DNA of 64,000 bases, taken from the NCBI GenBank assembly GCA_036676295.1, contig JAKFDE010000030.1, forward strand, positions 1 to 64,000. Direction: 5' to 3'. Below are positions 34,923-44,283 of this stretch, in pieces. Source of the stretch: UBA4416 sp036676295 (GTDB lineage Bacteria > Bacteroidota > Bacteroidia > B-17B0 > Aurantibacillaceae). Both the position numbers and the translations under genes were made by a program. The notes beneath the pieces are model-generated. The model ran no database searches. It saw nothing but the letters and a program-made list of their open reading frames with translations, and was not told the DNA's origin. Positions within the stretch are counted from its first letter, which is position 1. The number at the start of each line of letters is the position of its first letter.

Positions 34923-36497
34923 TTAAAACACTTCGTCTATATCGTTTCTACGAATAATGTCTTTATTAGGAATTTCATCGGCATTGTCCCACGCTTTTGA
35001 AGCTATTGTTTTTGTATTAGGCTGTGATAAAAAATCTTCGTTTTGCATAATACCGGCCCCACCGCTGGATTGAGTATAAATATCCTGTCCTTCTGTATAA
35101 TCCAGATCAGCAAATTTTGCATACTGGCCAATGAAACGTAAAGGTACATCAACAATAGATCCATGACGGTTTTTCGCAATAATGATCTCTGCACGACCCT
35201 TAGTTGGCTGGTTATTTTCATCTACTTCTAAACCGTAATATTCCGGACGGTAAATGAACATTACCATATCGGCATCCTGTTCAATTGCTCCCGATTCACG
35301 TAAATCACTTAACTGTGGTCGTTTACTTCCTCCTGGTCTGTTCTCAACCTGACGACTTAATTGAGATAAAGCAATGATTGGAATTTCTAATTCTTTAGCT
35401 AATGATTTTAAACCACGAGATATGGCAGAAATTTCTTGTTCACGATTTCCTTTACTGTCAGGGCCTCCACTCATTAACTGTAAGTAATCAATAATGATCA
35501 ATGAGATATTTTGCTGTTCTTTTAAACGACGGGCTTTGGCACGTAATTCAAAGATAGATAGAGCAGGGGTATCATCAATGTATAATGGTGCCACTGATAA
35601 TTTTTTGATTCGTTCATTTAATTGAACAAACTCGTGGTTATCTAAATTTCCTTTTAAGATCTTATCCTGAGAGATCTCCGTTTCAGAAGAGATCAAACGT
35701 TTTACCAATTGTAAAGACGACATCTCTAAAGAGAAAATTGCTACCGGTTTATTGAATTCTACAGCGGCATTCTTGGCCATGGTAACAACGAAAGCCGTTT
35801 TACCCATACCAGGACGAGCAGCTAAGATCAATAGATCTGATTTTTGCCAGCCACCGGTAATTCTATCCAAAGCCGTAAAGCCCGATGGAACACCTAATAA
35901 ACCATCTTTTTGTTGTGCTGCGGCTTCAATTTCGGTAATCGCTTGTGCTATTAATGAGGTCATACCGGCATGTTGCTTACGCACATTAGAATCTAAGATT
36001 TCAAAGATATGTTGTGTGGTGGCATCCAATAATTCAAATACATCCGTACTGTCTTCGTAAGCTGATTTAATGGTTTCTGTACTAATACGGATCAATTCGC
36101 GTTGTAAGTATTTTTGAGCTACAATACGGGCGTGGTATTCGATATTAGCTGCCGAAGCAATACGGTTAGTTAATGAAGACACATAAAAAGAACCTCCAAC
36201 TACTTCTAATTCTCCATTACGTTTAAGTTCTTGCGTTACGGTTAAAATATCAACCGGTTCAGATTTGTTGAATAAGGTATAAATAGCTTTAAAAATGATG
36301 CCATTTTGTTCTTTATAAAAACTTTCAGCAGAAAGCACATCAATTACTGTACTTAAGGCATCTTTTTCCAAAAGCATAGCTCCTAAAACAGCCTCTTCAA
36401 GTTCAATGGCTTGCGGTTGAAGTTTCCCTATTTCGTTGGGAGACAAAGGCGTGAATAGTTTTTTGCGGGTCTTATTTTGGTTATCTAAATTTTGCAT
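34923..36497 (-). CDS. dnaB: replicative DNA helicase
   Basis: 524 residues, DnaB-type. The N-terminal helical domain begins IGKLQPQAIELEEAVLGAML; the RecA-like domain has Walker A AARPGMGKTAF, Walker B LIIIDYLQLMSGG, the arginine-finger region SQLSRQVENRPGGSKRPQLS and SGAIEQDADMVMFIYRPEYY. A 50-residue acidic C-terminal tail ends RRNDIDEVF. It unwinds DNA at the replication fork as a hexamer. No intein is present. It starts at ATG 36497 and heads a minus-strand run with three small genes. The 254 bases upstream contain no DnaA-box cluster. Confidence 0.96.
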   Translation of the reverse strand: MQNLDNQNKTRKKLFTPLSPNEIGKLQPQAIELEEAVLGAMLLEKDALSTVIDVLSAESFYKEQNGIIFKAIYTLFNKSEPVDILTVTQELKRNGELEVVGGSFYVSSLTNRIASAANIEYHARIVAQKYLQRELIRISTETIKSAYEDSTDVFELLDATTQHIFEILDSNVRKQHAGMTSLIAQAITEIEAAAQQKDGLLGVPSGFTALDRITGGWQKSDLLILAARPGMGKTAFVVTMAKNAAVEFNKPVAIFSLEMSSLQLVKRLISSETEISQDKILKGNLDNHEFVQLNERIKKLSVAPLYIDDTPALSIFELRAKARRLKEQQNISLIIIDYLQLMSGGPDSKGNREQEISAISRGLKSLAKELEIPIIALSQLSRQVENRPGGSKRPQLSDLRESGAIEQDADMVMFIYRPEYYGLEVDENNQPTKGRAEIIIAKNRHGSIVDVPLRFIGQYAKFADLDYTEGQDIYTQSSGGAGIMQNEDFLSQPNTKTIASKAWDNADEIPNKDIIRRNDIDEVF

Positions 36498-36751
36498 ATT
36501 TCTTGGAACGGAGGGTAAAAGTGCACATTAATTCCATTAGTTGAAGGTACGATTTTTAAAGGGAATTTTTGCTGTTAACAACTGTTTAACACAACTTTTT
36601 AAATAGCTGATAATCAAACCTTAAATTGTTAGTAAAATCAATATGTACAGCTTTTTATGTTAAGAAAATTGGTCATTAACTTTTAAACATTCGTCTAGTT
36701 AATATTTACTGATAATTTTTAAGTAATATCTTTAACTAACTAACAAATAAA
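36498..36751. other. divergent intergenic region between dnaB and the histidine kinase
   Basis: 254 AT-rich bases with no gene. A near box TATCTTTA lies shortly before the kinase TTG. Short GTTAACA and TGTTTAACA strings occur around 36573-36590, but no cluster of DnaA boxes. Confidence 0.5.
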
Positions 36752-38737
36752 TTGACTTTATCTAAAAAAACATATTATTCATTAATTGTCACAATTTTAA
36801 GTTTTTGTTTCAATTATCAATCTCTTCTCTCTCAGGATGGTTTTGAAGAAAGGTTTTTGATCGATTTCAAAAAACAAAACAATGCTAATAAAGTGTTAAT
36901 GTTCGACACTTTAAAACGAGGAAAAAAGCTAGATATGTTTCCTTTAATAAAGGATGAACTTCAAAAGATTAAACTTCAAGCTCAGGCAGAGAATAAAACC
37001 GATATTTTAGATAAGCTTTATAAAATTGAAGGCGAACTATTTTACCTCAAAAAAAATTATTCTAAAGCTATTCCCATTTTCAAAGATCTTTTAACTAAAA
37101 AAAAGATCAGAACTTATTCAGATAGCGCCCTTATTTTACATTATTTAAAAAAAGCCTATGTTCATATTCATTCATTAAATAAAGCCATCGAAATTCACCG
37201 GGTTTTAGAAAGATTAAAACAAAGCCATCCCGACATTGATCCATGGTTGTTGCATCCTAAATTGAGTTCTATTTATTTTGAAATGAATCTCTTTAAACAG
37301 GCATTAGACCAACAATTATTAGAATATACTGAGATCGAAAAAACTGATCATCACATGTACCTGGGATATTTTAATAATAGGGGATTGTTTTGGAATAAGT
37401 ATGGTAATTATGATAGTGCTATTTGTTGTTATAAAAAAGCCAGAAGTATTTTTGAAGCCAATCACCTTAACAAAAAATTAACAAAAACAGATGAGTTTAC
37501 TTTATGTTTGATAGAAGGGAATATTGGACAGGCTTACATGGAATTGAAACAATACGAAAAAGCGATCCCTCTTTTAAAAAAGGATGTGATCGGTAGCATA
37601 AATTCCGAAAATTTTTTAAACGCCGCAGTAAGTGAAATTGAATTGGCAAAATGTTATTTACACTTAAAGCAATTAACTACCAGTAAAAAATATTTAGACC
37701 TTGCAAACGAAAGATTGCTAAATATAGATGATTACAAATCTAAGTTAGAGGTTATAAAACAATATGCTGTTTATTATGATAAGGCAGGTTTACCTAAACT
37801 ATCGATCAATTATTTTAACCAGTATATTAACTTAAGAGATAGTTTTGAAAAAGAACAAAACTTAAAAGAAGTGATAGCTGCACACGTAGCGAATCAAATT
37901 ACTGAAAAAGAAAATTTGATCAATGATAATCAAAAGAAAATTGAACAGAAGAACAAGGAAGTTCTTAGAGAAAAAATTATCAGAAATAGTTTATTGGTTA
38001 GTGGTGTGCTTTTAATTATGATTATTATTGTGATTGCCTATCAATTAATTAAAGTTAATACTCAGAAAAAATTATTAGAACTTAAGAATAAAAAAATTAA
38101 AACCAGAAATTCTATTATTAATAAATCATTAGCCGAAAAGGATTTATTGGTGAAAGAAGTACACCATCGTGTAAAAAATAATTTACAGATCGTTTCTAGT
38201 TTATTAAAATTACAAACGCTGAAAACAACTAATAAAGATATTCAAGTATCCTTGGGCGAAGCGCAAGATAGGATCAATTCTATGGCTGTATTACATCAAT
38301 TGCTGTATAAAAATAATCAAATGACAAGATTATCTTTTAAGGATTATTTAACTACCCTGATATCACAAATTTCTTCTAGTTTCAATTCTAAAAATAAACA
38401 CATTGAAATGAAAGTTAAATTAATTGAACTGGAACTTGATATCGATACCGCCATTCCGCTTGGATTAATTACTAACGAGATCATGTCTAATGCTTACAAA
38501 CATGCTTTTTCAGAATTAGAACAAGGTGTGATCAACATTGAATTGGGCCAGCTAACAGACAATACTTATTTCTTAAAAATTTCAGATAATGGCGTTGGTA
38601 TTCCAGCCGATTTCGATCTATCCAGCATCGAATCGTTAGGCTTGGATATTGTATCAATTCTATCCGAACAAATTGATGCTGAACTAAAAATATTCAATAA
38701 TAACGGTGCTCATTTCGAAATTGTATTCAAAGGCTAG
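36752..38737 (+). CDS. TPR-containing sensor histidine kinase (HisKA_2 type)
   Basis: 661 residues. A signal-like N-terminus (TYYSLIVTILSFCFNYQ) leads to a periplasmic region of tetratricopeptide repeats (about 60-380; GEFYL-like helices such as KAIPIFKDLLTKK and GNIGQAYMELKQYEKAIPLL). One membrane helix follows (about 410-432, LLVSGVLLIMIIIVIAYQLI), then a coiled coil and the HisKA_2 phosphoacceptor KEVHHRVKNNLQIVSSLL (H471/H472). The HATPase has TNEIMSNAYKHAF and ISDNGVGIP. It should sense a signal through the TPRs and phosphorylate an unlinked regulator; none is adjacent. The start is TTG at 36752, the only one that keeps the signal sequence. Its stop overlaps the convergent formimidoylglutamase gene by four bases. 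Confidence 0.85.
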   Translation: MTLSKKTYYSLIVTILSFCFNYQSLLSQDGFEERFLIDFKKQNNANKVLMFDTLKRGKKLDMFPLIKDELQKIKLQAQAENKTDILDKLYKIEGELFYLKKNYSKAIPIFKDLLTKKKIRTYSDSALILHYLKKAYVHIHSLNKAIEIHRVLERLKQSHPDIDPWLLHPKLSSIYFEMNLFKQALDQQLLEYTEIEKTDHHMYLGYFNNRGLFWNKYGNYDSAICCYKKARSIFEANHLNKKLTKTDEFTLCLIEGNIGQAYMELKQYEKAIPLLKKDVIGSINSENFLNAAVSEIELAKCYLHLKQLTTSKKYLDLANERLLNIDDYKSKLEVIKQYAVYYDKAGLPKLSINYFNQYINLRDSFEKEQNLKEVIAAHVANQITEKENLINDNQKKIEQKNKEVLREKIIRNSLLVSGVLLIMIIIVIAYQLIKVNTQKKLLELKNKKIKTRNSIINKSLAEKDLLVKEVHHRVKNNLQIVSSLLKLQTLKTTNKDIQVSLGEAQDRINSMAVLHQLLYKNNQMTRLSFKDYLTTLISQISSSFNSKNKHIEMKVKLIELELDIDTAIPLGLITNEIMSNAYKHAFSELEQGVINIELGQLTDNTYFLKISDNGVGIPADFDLSSIESLGLDIVSILSEQIDAELKIFNNNGAHFEIVFKG

Positions 38738-39774
38738 TCATTTTTTTCTGTCTTACCTTTTATAAAATCAGAAATTAAATAAGCAATTAATTTTCCGGTT
38801 TTGTTATCTGCTTTTATGTGCGATAGAATAGGGGCTCCTTCAGCAATATGCAGATATAAACTGTTTAATTGTTTCCCGCATTGGTAAACATATTGCCTGG
38901 CTTGTACTGGAGAAATACCGCTGCTGGTTTTTGCGCTTGATGGAACATTGGTAATGGCGTCAAGATCTAACTCTACACCACAAATAGTTTGTTTTACAAA
39001 ACTAATAGTTTGTTGTAAGGCAGTTCCAAATTGTTTAGACTCTCTCACAAAAACATCTTCGTAGGAGCTAAAATATAAAGCATCTTTTTGTTTATCAAAA
39101 TCTTTTAAAACCTGTGATGTATTATATTGTTCATGCAAACAGAACACAGCATATTTATTTAAATAGTTTTCGGAATAAGCATAGCTAAAACCATTTCCGC
39201 TATGTCTTCCTTCTAGCGGTCTAAAATCAGAATGAGGATCGCAATTGATGACATTGATTTTTTGACCAAGAGCCAATTGACATCCTTTAATAATAGGGTA
39301 AGCGTTATTATGCCCCCCACCAATAATGATGGGTGTTTTTTTGCAAGCAATGATCTTTGAAATAACTGAAGAAACTCTGACATCAATTTCAGAAACTAAA
39401 GTTCTTAATTGTAGCATGTCCTGTTTTGTTTTCGGATTTAAATCATTGGCTTTGTGCATAAGATCATCCACAAAAACATGCCCTAATACACAGATGTTTT
39501 TTCCGCTTAAAAATACATTACTTTGTTGATTGATAAAGCTCTCCAATGCCGGTTTCCAGGCCGTATGAGCGCCTCCACGGCCATAGTTGGCTCTTACGCC
39601 AATATCTTCGGGTATACCAAGTAATACAAACTCACAATCAGATCGTAATAATTCCTGTTCCCAGTTTTCCTGATCAGCAACACAAAAAACTTCTTCTCCA
39701 ATTTTGATCTCTTGTTGTCGGGTTCTTGTTAATTGCTGTAATTCTTTTGGGCTATATATAATTAAATGTTTCAT
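38734..39774 (-). CDS. formimidoylglutamase, arginase/ureohydrolase family
   Basis: The start is set at ATG 39774 (MKHLIIYSPKEL), giving 346 residues; an earlier codon would add a run of uncharged residues. Binuclear manganese ligands are visible: H in GGGHNNAYP, D-H-D in NCDPHSDFRPLEGRHSGN and D-D in GVELDLDAITNVPSS. The RPLEGRHSGNGF substrate loop fits formimidoylglutamase rather than arginase or agmatinase. It would convert formimidoyl-glutamate to glutamate and formamide, the last step of histidine breakdown after hutH. The other hut genes are not here. Length is a little above the arginase norm because of the N-terminal extension typical of this group. Confidence 0.8.
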   Translation of the reverse strand: MKHLIIYSPKELQQLTRTRQQEIKIGEEVFCVADQENWEQELLRSDCEFVLLGIPEDIGVRANYGRGGAHTAWKPALESFINQQSNVFLSGKNICVLGHVFVDDLMHKANDLNPKTKQDMLQLRTLVSEIDVRVSSVISKIIACKKTPIIIGGGHNNAYPIIKGCQLALGQKINVINCDPHSDFRPLEGRHSGNGFSYAYSENYLNKYAVFCLHEQYNTSQVLKDFDKQKDALYFSSYEDVFVRESKQFGTALQQTISFVKQTICGVELDLDAITNVPSSAKTSSGISPVQARQYVYQCGKQLNSLYLHIAEGAPILSHIKADNKTGKLIAYLISDFIKGKTEKND

Positions 39775-39784
39775 TTCTATAAGG

Positions 39785-39820
39785 TAAAAAAAAAGCACCC
39801 ACCGATAGGAGGATGCTTTT
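39785..39820 (-). terminator. rho-independent terminator after the DUF4468-like gene
   Basis: AAAAGCA (39791-39797) pairs with TGCTTTT (39814-39820), with extra CCC/GGAGG pairing in the loop; on the minus strand it ends in a run of nine T. It lies between the stop at 39838 and the formimidoylglutamase start. Confidence 0.7.
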
Positions 39821-39837
39821 ACTATTATTTTTAAAGA

Positions 39838-40449
39838 TTACCATTCATCTGTATCAACAGCCTGAGTGCTAGGACGCTTCATTCCTTCTTTCAGATCTTC
39901 AACTACTACGCCTACATTTTTTAAAGCTTCGCTGCGTAAGCGTTTCCATAAATCCGGAGGTAATTTCATGCTTCCACATTTAGGTACATCATTATTCACG
40001 TCTCCTCCGGTATAATCAGCATTTTTAGCATTATGAATGATCTTTGAAATGGTATAACGGTATTTTCCGTCTTTAGCTTCAATGCTCACATGCATACTAA
40101 ATGTTCCCTGAACATCTGCTTGTGGATTTAATTCTTTTGGTTTGTAAGGAAAGGTAGCAATACATTCGGCTTTACTTCCGGAAGTAACTCCTGTAGCTTT
40201 AGTGTATTTTTTGGTTTCTATTTTTACCCAATTAACTGCTCGTTTCAAAATTTCTGACTGAGCCATTGGTTTCGGTGCACCTGTATCAACAGGTATAGAG
40301 CCATCGGCATTAGGTACTGAGGGTAATGGATCAGCATACATGTTCACCACTTCCTGATATTTTTTCTCATCTTTTTTAGTTTCTTGTGCAAACAAAGTTG
40401 TTGCTGAAAAGAATAAAACAGATGCGCAAAGTAAATTAGAAACCTTCAT
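39838..40449 (-). CDS. exported DUF4468-like protein
   Basis: 203 residues. Signal peptide MKVSNLLCASVLFFSATTLFAQ, a low-complexity linker (PLPSVPNADGSIPVDTG), then a domain with AVNWVKIETKKYTKATGV, SKAECIATFPY, FSMHVSIEAKDGKYRYTISK, which fits DUF4468 (a TBP-like fold seen in Bacteroidota secreted proteins). The C-terminal 50 residues are charged. Function is unknown; the family is usually exported and of 150-250 residues. It has its own terminator. Confidence 0.65.
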   Translation of the reverse strand: MKVSNLLCASVLFFSATTLFAQETKKDEKKYQEVVNMYADPLPSVPNADGSIPVDTGAPKPMAQSEILKRAVNWVKIETKKYTKATGVTSGSKAECIATFPYKPKELNPQADVQGTFSMHVSIEAKDGKYRYTISKIIHNAKNADYTGGDVNNDVPKCGSMKLPPDLWKRLRSEALKNVGVVVEDLKEGMKRPSTQAVDTDEW

Positions 40450-40517
40450 AGTGTTATTTTGTTTAATGAATTAGCCTTTATTGTAAAATTGAGACTAAGA
40501 CTAAATTCTTTACTAAA

Positions 40518-42935
40518 TTAATATATTTTGTTATACTTAGTTGGGTTAACTTCTAACATCAAATTGTAAATAACATCAAACACATCATCCGAACTTGGTT
40601 TAGAAAAATAATCTCCATCCGAACCATAGGCAGGTCTGTGTGCTTTTGCTGATATCGTAATAGGCTTAGAGTCCAAATATTGGTAGCCGCCTTGTTCTTC
40701 TAATACTTGCTGCATCATATAAGCGGTTGCTCCACCCGGAACATCTTCATCAAAAAATACTACTCTGTTTGTTTTCTTTAATGATTCTACAATTAAATGA
40801 TTAATATCGAAAGGCAATAAGGTCTGAACGTCAATTAATTCAACAGATACACCATGCTCATTTAATATTTTAATAGCATCTTGCGCAATGCGAACAGACG
40901 AACCATAAGTTACTAAAGTTACATCACTACCTTGAATCAATGTTTCAGGAACACCTAATTGTACTTTGTATTCACCAATATTTGATGGTAAATTTTCTTT
41001 TAAACGATATCCATTCAATGGTTCAACTACTAATGATGGCTCGTCTGCTTCTAACAATAAGTTATAGAAACCTGCGGCTTGTGTCATATTGCGAGGTACA
41101 CACACATTGATGCCACGACATGCATGTACGATCATGCCCATTGGCGAACCACTATGCCAAACACCTTCTAAACGGTGACCACGAGTACGGATAATAACCG
41201 GAGCTTTTTGCATGCCCTTAGTTCTCCATTGTACCGTTGCCAAATCATCACTCATAATTTGTAAAGCATACAATAAATAATCTAAATATTGGATCTCTGC
41301 AATTGGTCTTAAGCCACGCATAGATAAACCAATAGCTTGCCCCATAATAGTAGCTTCACGAATACCGGTATCAAATACGCGGTGCTCACCGTATTTAGTT
41401 TGCAAACCTTCTAATCCCTGGTTAACACCACCAATTTTTCCTGAATCTTCTCCAAAGATCAATACTTCAGGGTGCTTAGATAAAATGTAATCAAAATTTT
41501 CTCTTAACAATTCTCTTCCGTCAACCGGTTTTTCTTCATTGTAAATTGCCGCAACAGGAGTCACATTTGAAACTTGTTGTGTGGATTGAGACATTAAATG
41601 AGAACTGTAACGATCTGCATTTTCAATATTTGTTAAACGTAACCAATCAGTTAATTTGTTGCGACTAGCGCTGCTTTCATCTTTGGTTAAACGTAATACT
41701 TTTTTAACAGCTGTATGAATATCTCTTCTGATAGGTTCTTTAATACCGTTTAATTCTGCTTTAATTGCAGTAATAGTTGAACCATTAGCACCGGACGCTA
41801 ATTCTTCAAATAGAGAAGAAACTTCAGCAACTTCTACTTTAATTGGTTTTAAGTATTCTGCCCAAGCTGCTGTTTTTGCGTCACGCACAACATTTTTAGC
41901 ATTTTCTTCAATTTCATTTAAAGTAGCTTCATCAGCTAAAGCGTTTTGAATGATCCACTCACGCATTTTTTTCACGCAATCAAAATCGGTTTCAAATTGT
42001 AAACGTTCTTTTGATTTGTAACGCTCATGAGACCCTGAAGTACTGTGACCTTGAGGTTGAGTAACTTCTTCTACGTGAACTAATACAGGAACGTGTTGTT
42101 CTCTGCAAACTTTAATGGCTTTTTCGTAGGTTTCGCATAAATGCGCATAATCCCATCCTTTGGTTTTAAAGATCTCGTAACCTTGACCTCCGTTTTCTCT
42201 CTGAAATCCTTTTAAAATTTCAGAAATACTTTCTTTAGTTGTTTGGTATTTTTTAGGAACAGAAATTCCATGCCCATCATCCCATACGCTTATTAACATT
42301 GGCACTTGTAGTACACCGGCTGCATTAACGGCTTCCCAAAATAATCCTTCAGAAGTAGAGGCATCACCAATAGTACCAAAAGCAACTTCATTTCCTTTAT
42401 TGCTATAGTTTAAAAATTTGCCTTTATGTAAATCTTCATTTATTTTATAAAAATGGGAAGCATAAGCTAAACCTAACAAACGAGGCATTTGTCCTGCGGT
42501 TGGAGAAATATCGGCTGAAGAATTTTTTTGATTAACTAATTCTTTGAATGTTCCATCAGCATTTAAACTTTGAGTTCCAAAATGTCCACCCATTTGACGG
42601 CCGGCGCTCATTGGCTCTTGCTCCAGATCTGTATGGCCATATAAACCGGCAAAATATTGTTGTAACGACAATTGGTTAATTGCCATCATAAATGTTTGAT
42701 CTCGGTAATAACCACTTCTAAAATCACCATTTTGAAAAACCTTGGCCATGGCAACTTGAGCTAACTCTTTACCATCACCAAAAATACCAAACTTGGCCTT
42801 TCCGGTTAATACTTCTTTACGGCCTAATAAACTCGTTTGACGACTTTCATTAATGATACGAAAATCATTTAAAACGATCTTTTTGAAATCTTCAAAACTT
42901 AAGCCTTTTGCGGCTGATAATACTCCTTCTTGCAT
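40518..42935 (-). CDS. 2-oxoacid dehydrogenase E1, fused alpha and beta subunits
   Basis: 805 residues. The alpha half (about 1-430) has the thiamine diphosphate motif GDASTSEGLFWEAVN and HGISVPKKYQ; the beta half (about 470-805) has LLRENFDYILSKHPEVLIFG, GTGIREATIMGQAIG-like (TGIREATIMGQAIGLS) and YGSDGDYFSKPS. This fused E1, common in Bacteroidota, decarboxylates a 2-oxoacid, most likely branched-chain, in a dehydrogenase complex. The E2 and E3 genes are not adjacent. Substrate is inferred from family; pyruvate is the alternative. A TATATTTG box lies 17 bases before the ATG at 42935. Confidence 0.88.
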   Translation of the reverse strand: MQEGVLSAAKGLSFEDFKKIVLNDFRIINESRQTSLLGRKEVLTGKAKFGIFGDGKELAQVAMAKVFQNGDFRSGYYRDQTFMMAINQLSLQQYFAGLYGHTDLEQEPMSAGRQMGGHFGTQSLNADGTFKELVNQKNSSADISPTAGQMPRLLGLAYASHFYKINEDLHKGKFLNYSNKGNEVAFGTIGDASTSEGLFWEAVNAAGVLQVPMLISVWDDGHGISVPKKYQTTKESISEILKGFQRENGGQGYEIFKTKGWDYAHLCETYEKAIKVCREQHVPVLVHVEEVTQPQGHSTSGSHERYKSKERLQFETDFDCVKKMREWIIQNALADEATLNEIEENAKNVVRDAKTAAWAEYLKPIKVEVAEVSSLFEELASGANGSTITAIKAELNGIKEPIRRDIHTAVKKVLRLTKDESSASRNKLTDWLRLTNIENADRYSSHLMSQSTQQVSNVTPVAAIYNEEKPVDGRELLRENFDYILSKHPEVLIFGEDSGKIGGVNQGLEGLQTKYGEHRVFDTGIREATIMGQAIGLSMRGLRPIAEIQYLDYLLYALQIMSDDLATVQWRTKGMQKAPVIIRTRGHRLEGVWHSGSPMGMIVHACRGINVCVPRNMTQAAGFYNLLLEADEPSLVVEPLNGYRLKENLPSNIGEYKVQLGVPETLIQGSDVTLVTYGSSVRIAQDAIKILNEHGVSVELIDVQTLLPFDINHLIVESLKKTNRVVFFDEDVPGGATAYMMQQVLEEQGGYQYLDSKPITISAKAHRPAYGSDGDYFSKPSSDDVFDVIYNLMLEVNPTKYNKIY

Positions 42936-42952
42936 AATAATACCTTATCCTA

Positions 42953-42960
42953 CAAATATA
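42953..42960 (-). promoter_or_regulatory. -7 promoter box of the fused E1 gene
   Basis: TATATTTG on the minus strand (42960-42953), perfect TAnnTTTG, 17 bases before ATG. No convincing -33 box. Confidence 0.5.
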
Positions 42961-43010
42961 ATTTTTTAGGCGGAATTACGAAAAGAAATTGGGCTTATTT
43001 TTAGAGTAAA

Positions 43011-43676
43011 TTACTTCTTCAACTTATCTTTAAACACCTTTCTCAACTTATCAACTTTTGGCTGAATCACAAAACGACAATAAGGCTCTTCTCCATTTAA
43101 ATTAAAGTAATCCTGATGGTAATTTTCGGCTGCATAAAAATTAGTATAAGCTGTAATTTCTGTCACGATAGGCTTTTCAAAAGCTTTACTTTTATTTAAT
43201 TCTTCTTTATAGGTTTCTGCTAATTTTTTTTGCTCGTCGTTGTGATAAAAAATAGCTGAGCGGTATTGGGTACCATAATCATTTCCTTGCTGGTTAAGGG
43301 TTGTAGGATCGTGGGTCTCCCAAAATACTTGCAAAATCTCCGGAAAAGTGATCACTTTAGGGTCGTAAATTAGTTGGCACACTTCGGCATGTCCGGTTGT
43401 TCCATTACAAACTTCTTTGTAAGCCGGATTTTTTACAAAACCACCAGAATAGCCGCTGGTTACTTTTTCAACACCTTTTAAATCTTGAAAAATAGCCTCC
43501 ACACACCAAAAACAGCCGGCTCCAAGAGTAATAGTATCTAATTTATTTTCCATTTTAGAAATTGGTTTTGAATCGTTTTTTATTTCAGTTTGTTTTTGAG
43601 AGCTCTGAGCGCAGCTCTCAAAAAAAATAGCTGTAAAGGTTATTACAGCTATTAGTTTTATATGTTTTAAAAGCAT
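43011..43676 (-). CDS. msrA: peptide-methionine (S)-S-oxide reductase, putative lipoprotein
   Basis: 221 residues. The N-terminus MLLKHIKLIAVITFTAIFFE then S-C22 looks like a lipoprotein signal, so the enzyme is probably anchored outside the cytoplasm. The catalytic motif is GAGCFWCVEAIFQ (Cys55 nucleophile). Further MsrA elements are VTSGYSGG, GHAEVCQLIYDP, FWETHDPTTLNQQGNDYGTQYRSAIF and AENYHQDYF. It repairs oxidised methionine in surface or periplasmic proteins. Lipid attachment is inferred; most MsrA proteins are cytoplasmic. Confidence 0.9.
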   Translation of the reverse strand: MLLKHIKLIAVITFTAIFFESCAQSSQKQTEIKNDSKPISKMENKLDTITLGAGCFWCVEAIFQDLKGVEKVTSGYSGGFVKNPAYKEVCNGTTGHAEVCQLIYDPKVITFPEILQVFWETHDPTTLNQQGNDYGTQYRSAIFYHNDEQKKLAETYKEELNKSKAFEKPIVTEITAYTNFYAAENYHQDYFNLNGEEPYCRFVIQPKVDKLRKVFKDKLKK

Positions 43677-43743
43677 TGTTTTAATTTTACATTAAAGTTA
43701 TGCTTTTAGATAATTTGAAATAGTTAAAATTTCAAAAGAATTA

Positions 43744-44211
43744 TTACTTCTTCACTTTCTTGGCTTTTTCTTTACCAGAAAATTCGTATTTCTTTTTCAA
43801 TTTATCTTTTTTGGTGATCTTAATAGTTCCGCTGATATCATAATCTTCTACAGTACAGGTAATGGTCATTGTTTGATCTTCTTTATCAGTAGCAGAAATT
43901 TCAGCTTCTATCCAGTGAACTTCAGTTTGATCTTCATCCATGAAAGTAGAATCTTTTTTAATTTCGTATTTCGTCCAGCTAAAGCCATGTTTATCATACA
44001 TTACTTGACTAAACATACCTTTTCCGGCTTTAAATTCGATCTCATCAGCTACAGGTTTTTTTGGAGGAGAGTTTTCTTTTATTTCTGTTACGTTTACAAT
44101 AAAAATGCGTTTGTCTAATGCATCCTTAGGTTCACCCTTAAATCCAGCATTTAAAGTTAATAAGCCCGCAGTAAGTACTGTTGCTGAAATGATTACGTGT
44201 TTTAGTGTCAT
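43744..44211 (-). CDS. exported protein of unknown function
   Basis: The start is set at ATG 44211, giving 155 residues with the signal-like MTLKHVIISATVLTAGLLTL; the longer frame to 44268 precedes it with a basic stretch unlike a signal. The mature part is charged and probably beta-rich (DALDKRIFIVNVTEIKEN, EIEFKAGKGMFSQVMYDKHG, DQTEVHWIEAEISATDKED, GTIKITKKDKLKKKYEF), ending in a lysine-rich tail EKAKKVKK. No family identified. Its 5' end lies in a divergent gap with rarA. Confidence 0.65.
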   Translation of the reverse strand: MTLKHVIISATVLTAGLLTLNAGFKGEPKDALDKRIFIVNVTEIKENSPPKKPVADEIEFKAGKGMFSQVMYDKHGFSWTKYEIKKDSTFMDEDQTEVHWIEAEISATDKEDQTMTITCTVEDYDISGTIKITKKDKLKKKYEFSGKEKAKKVKK

Positions 44212-44283
44212 TGTTATTAATTTTTTTAGTATGGTAAATGTAATAAAATTACTTTTATACCGGTTCAATATTTATACCAAACT

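Noticed and set aside
36498..36751. Replication origin beside dnaB
   Set aside because: AT-rich, but no cluster of TTATCCACA-type boxes and no dnaA, gyrB or rpmH nearby.
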